From Proteiniphilum propionicum (lineage in GTDB: Bacteria; Bacteroidota; Bacteroidia; Bacteroidales; Dysgonomonadaceae), in NCBI RefSeq assembly GCF_022267555.1, contig NZ_CP073586.1:1302001-1366000 (forward strand): a stretch of DNA of 64,000 nucleotides. The letters are read 5' to 3'. Below the pieces are notes generated by a model. The model saw only the letters and a program-made list of their open reading frames with translations, was not told the DNA's origin and made no database searches. Position numbers and translations under genes: made by a program. Shown in pieces: positions 61,139 through 64,000 of the stretch (position 1 is its first letter; the number at the start of each line of letters is the position of its first letter).

Positions 61139-64000
61139 TTAAAAACCGATCTCAATACCAAAAGATAGAGATTTCATTATGGGATATTGTCCTCCCTGAG
61201 GTTCCTTTATTTCAGGGTCCCAGAGTTTAAATCGAGAAAAAGTAAAAAGATTCGCTCCCCGGAAGAATACACGAACTTTACTTAATAAGGCTTGACTAAT
61301 AATTTTTTGCGGTATAGAATAACCAACCTCAATATTTTTGACTCTTAACATACTCATATCTTTAAGCCACCAAGTTGATTCTTGGCTATTATTTGTATTT
61401 AATCCTAATGATAATCTGGGATAAAAAGCGTCATGAGAAGTGTTTTCTGCAGTCCATCGATCGTTTACATTCGAAAATATATTACCTTTAGCGCCATTAC
61501 CCGAACCCGGAATGATATTTCTATCCAACATATTATATGTTTTTCCGTTCCCTTGAAGCATGGCTCCAAAATCAAGATTTTGGTATTGAATGTTTAGACC
61601 TAATCCATAAACCAGTTGAGGGTCTAGTGTTCCTTTGATAGCTGTCCTATCCAAATCGTCTATTCTATTATCATTATTCAGATCCTTATATTTAATGTCT
61701 CCAGGACGCACATTTCCATATGTATGCGCGGGTATTCCATCAGCCAAAATTCCGGCATCAACATCGGCAAAATCCGCGTCTGTAAAAAAACCATCGTCTA
61801 ACAGACCAAACCATTGGCCTACTGGATGCCCAGTCTCGGCCCTGGTACTCCCAATTATTGAAATCGATTCATCGATTTCAATAATCTTGTTTTTTGCATA
61901 AGTAAATGAGCCGAAGAAATTTACAAATAAATCTTTTTTCAGTTGCTTATTTACGCCCAGTGATAACTCTATTCCATGGTTATTGACTTTTCCAAAATTG
62001 CTCCATGGAGTCTGGATATAACCTCCTGTGCTAGGAATAGATCGTCTCTGCATGAAGATATCCGATCTTTTATCCATAAAATAATCTGCTTGTAAATCTA
62101 CCATCCCTTTGAATAAACTAAGTTCGAGCCCCAGATTGGTCTTTTTGACAGTCTCCCATGTTAATGAAGGATTGGCAAAATGACCTTCTGAATATCCCGG
62201 CATAGGTGTCGATTTGTTGTGTCCCCAGGTATAGCCGCCTATTTCTTCGATCGTAGCAAGGTAAGCAAAACGACGGTCTTCAAGCTGATCATTACCAACC
62301 AATCCATGAGAAAGCCTTAGTTTGAGTTTTGAAATTGTTTTTGAGACCGGATTCATAAAAGGCTCTTCCGATACGATCCAGCCAACAGCTATAGAGGGGA
62401 AAAAACCAAAACGCTGCCCTTTTGCAAAATTTTCTGATCCATTATATCCAAAATTAAATTCTCCGATATATTTACCGCCATAGGTATATGATGCTCTCCC
62501 TGCAATCCCTTGATTTCTATATGGAATTGCGGATCCATTATCATAATTCGATTGGTTATAAAGGAATAAACCTTCTACTGCATGTGATCCAAATGTCTGA
62601 TTATATGTGAGACGTCCTTCCAGATAGATTCTTTTACTTCCCCATTCCGACCCGGTTTCATATCCTAGAAAATTACTTCCCGATTCTCGTAGTGCAACAA
62701 TTAGGTCTCCTTCATCATTTCTCCCCGATGCGACTTGATAGTAATTGGGTTTATTAGAGCGAGTTACTGAGTTGGAAGAGTAACGGTCGAAAGAAAAAAT
62801 TCCTGTGGCTTTCAATCCGGGTAAAAGAATCTTCAAGTCTTGTTCCAGAGAGAATAAGGTTTCTATTTGACTTGAGCTGCTACGCGTAAATCCGGTTTGA
62901 GTTGTTTTGGCCCATGGATTGGATTGTCCCAAGTTAGGAATCTGACCCGAAGAATATTGCTTGGGATGAATAAACGGCGGAGCCACAAAAGCTTCATAAT
63001 ATAAATACTGAATACCTTGAGGGGGAGCTGTTCGTTCTTGTAAATATCCACCTATGTTAAATCTTATCAATGTGGTTGGTGTTAGATTCATATCAACATT
63101 AGAACGCACATTGTATCTTTGAACTTTGATTGAGGAGTCCCATTCCTTTCGATTATCTCTTGCCAGAATTCCTTTTTCACCATAATAAGCAGCAACAAAA
63201 GAATATCGCAATCTTTCGGATCCCCCGGAAATATCAAGAGTCGTTCTCATATTGGAAGCATGATCCTTTGATATGGCATCGATCCAATCAACATCGGGAT
63301 AAAGATCCGGATCATAGTTAGATCTGGTTTTTGCAATTTGGTTTGTATATAAGGGTAACATATCACTATCGACCCGAATATCATCCAACACTTGCATATA
63401 ATCTGCAGCCCCTATAAAATCCGGTAAGCGAACCGGAGCAGTTTGGGCAAATTCACTCTTAACAGTAATAGACGGTTTTCCAATCTTTCCTCTTTTCGTA
63501 TTAATAAGGATAACGCCATTGGCTCCTCTTACTCCATAAACAGCACTAGCTGCTGCATCTTTTAAAACAGAGAAAGACTCTATTTCTTCGATATCAATAT
63601 TATTGAGAGATCTCTCGATTCCATCAACCAAAACGAGCGGATTACGAGCCCCTTGAAAAGTGCTGATTCCACGAATCCAAAAACTTGAATTATCATAACC
63701 GGGCTCTCCTGATCGTTGCACTCCTATAATCCCCGATACTGTACCTGTAAGATTATTGCTTAAAGAGCGTGTAGTTCCAACCTTTAACTTACCTGGGGTC
63801 ACTGTTGTTATAGACCCTACAACCGATTCTTTCTTCTGATTTCCATAAGCAACTACTACCACCTCGCCTAAGCTTTCAACACTCTCTGTCATAACGACAT
63901 TGATAATTTTTCTTGCATCAACGATTTCTTCTATAGTATTAAATCCCACATAAGAGTATTCTAAAACTAAGTTTTTACCAGTTACGTTAATAACATATTT
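61139..64000 (-). CDS. SusC/RagA-family TonB-linked outer membrane protein (5' end outside window)
   Basis: The frame is open to the window edge, so the N-terminal signal peptide and part of the carboxypeptidase-like domain are missing. Visible features are the end of that domain (LEYSYVGFNTIEE), the plug domain with SGIIGVQRSGEPGYDNSSFWI, the VLKDAAASAVYGVRGANGV motif (signature of SusC/RagA proteins) and then the long barrel, ending MKSLSFGIEIGF. About 954 codons are visible. It is the first gene of the second PUL and forms the transport pair with the SusD behind it. The promoter and any regulator are outside the window. Confidence 0.96.
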   Translation of the reverse strand, partial: KYVINVTGKNLVLEYSYVGFNTIEEIVDARKIINVVMTESVESLGEVVVVAYGNQKKESVVGSITTVTPGKLKVGTTRSLSNNLTGTVSGIIGVQRSGEPGYDNSSFWIRGISTFQGARNPLVLVDGIERSLNNIDIEEIESFSVLKDAAASAVYGVRGANGVILINTKRGKIGKPSITVKSEFAQTAPVRLPDFIGAADYMQVLDDIRVDSDMLPLYTNQIAKTRSNYDPDLYPDVDWIDAISKDHASNMRTTLDISGGSERLRYSFVAAYYGEKGILARDNRKEWDSSIKVQRYNVRSNVDMNLTPTTLIRFNIGGYLQERTAPPQGIQYLYYEAFVAPPFIHPKQYSSGQIPNLGQSNPWAKTTQTGFTRSSSSQIETLFSLEQDLKILLPGLKATGIFSFDRYSSNSVTRSNKPNYYQVASGRNDEGDLIVALRESGSNFLGYETGSEWGSKRIYLEGRLTYNQTFGSHAVEGLFLYNQSNYDNGSAIPYRNQGIAGRASYTYGGKYIGEFNFGYNGSENFAKGQRFGFFPSIAVGWIVSEEPFMNPVSKTISKLKLRLSHGLVGNDQLEDRRFAYLATIEEIGGYTWGHNKSTPMPGYSEGHFANPSLTWETVKKTNLGLELSLFKGMVDLQADYFMDKRSDIFMQRRSIPSTGGYIQTPWSNFGKVNNHGIELSLGVNKQLKKDLFVNFFGSFTYAKNKIIEIDESISIIGSTRAETGHPVGQWFGLLDDGFFTDADFADVDAGILADGIPAHTYGNVRPGDIKYKDLNNDNRIDDLDRTAIKGTLDPQLVYGLGLNIQYQNLDFGAMLQGNGKTYNMLDRNIIPGSGNGAKGNIFSNVNDRWTAENTSHDAFYPRLSLGLNTNNSQESTWWLKDMSMLRVKNIEVGYSIPQKIISQALLSKVRVFFRGANLFTFSRFKLWDPEIKEPQGGQYPIMKSLSFGIEIGF

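Overview
The window is Bacteroidota DNA, most likely Bacteroidales and plausibly Dysgonomonadaceae/Porphyromonadaceae-like; the genus cannot be decided from sequence alone. The signs are two SusC/SusD loci, BT_3987-type and DUF4998 lipoproteins, a type IX secretion C-terminal domain, Bacteroidales-type mobilisation genes and the phylum's promoter pattern (TAnnTTTG at -7) in front of several genes.

Layout. (1) 1-5.4 kb, plus strand: the end of a polysaccharide utilisation locus (PUL): SusC (cut by the window edge), SusD and two surface lipoproteins, closed by a strong terminator. (2) 5.6-10.6 kb: a complete ATP-driven tripartite efflux operon (ATPase, HlyD adaptor, FtsX-like permease, TolC-like channel) with a divergent MarR-type regulator. 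(3) 10.7-20.4 kb, ordinary chromosome: mnmD, a zinc-type znuA-znuC pair, an operon of queD-queE-rnz-T9SS protein-asd, an endonuclease/exonuclease/phosphatase protein with two rhomboid proteases, an HU gene and tRNA-Lys(CTT).

(4) 20.4-46.3 kb: a mosaic genomic island beginning at the 3' end of tRNA-Lys. A C-rich replication-like module (two helix-turn-helix proteins, RepA-like ATPase, zinc-ribbon/Toprim-like protein) carries a 62-bp tandem repeat and a cluster of seven GGTAAC boxes. A very AT-rich three-gene defence block follows: an N6-adenine methyltransferase, an unknown 214-aa protein and a type IIG restriction-modification enzyme. Next come an orphan RNA polymerase alpha-CTD-like protein, a tyrosine recombinase, an AbiEii-like nucleotidyltransferase with its partner and two translationally coupled excisionase-like genes. 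The upstream one of these is split by an IS21-family element that itself contains an IS1182-type element. The exact joint can be rebuilt from a 7-bp target duplication. The island ends with a DUF3408 gene, an unknown gene, a compact structured transcription unit (promoter, two overlapping micro-ORFs, terminator), mobC and a MobP-type relaxase, then a 222-bp segment with inverted-repeat ends.

(5) 46.6-64 kb, minus strand: a second PUL, transcribed SusC (cut by the window edge), SusD, SusE-like protein, three GH123/DUF4091-type enzymes (two are tandem paralogues), a Tat-exported Gfo/Idh/MocA oxidoreductase, a TIM-barrel isomerase-like lipoprotein, a decayed glycerophosphodiester phosphodiesterase gene and a GH97 alpha-glycosidase. 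SusCD would import oligosaccharides released by the hydrolases. The oxidoreductase and TIM-barrel protein suggest an additional redox-based glycoside-processing step outside the cytoplasm.

Most notable signals: the compact transcription unit at 43921-44143, the repeat-rich origin-like region at 24681-24968, the three-gene restriction/methylation block, the reconstructable nested IS insertion and the 44-bp perfect palindrome inside the IS21 end.
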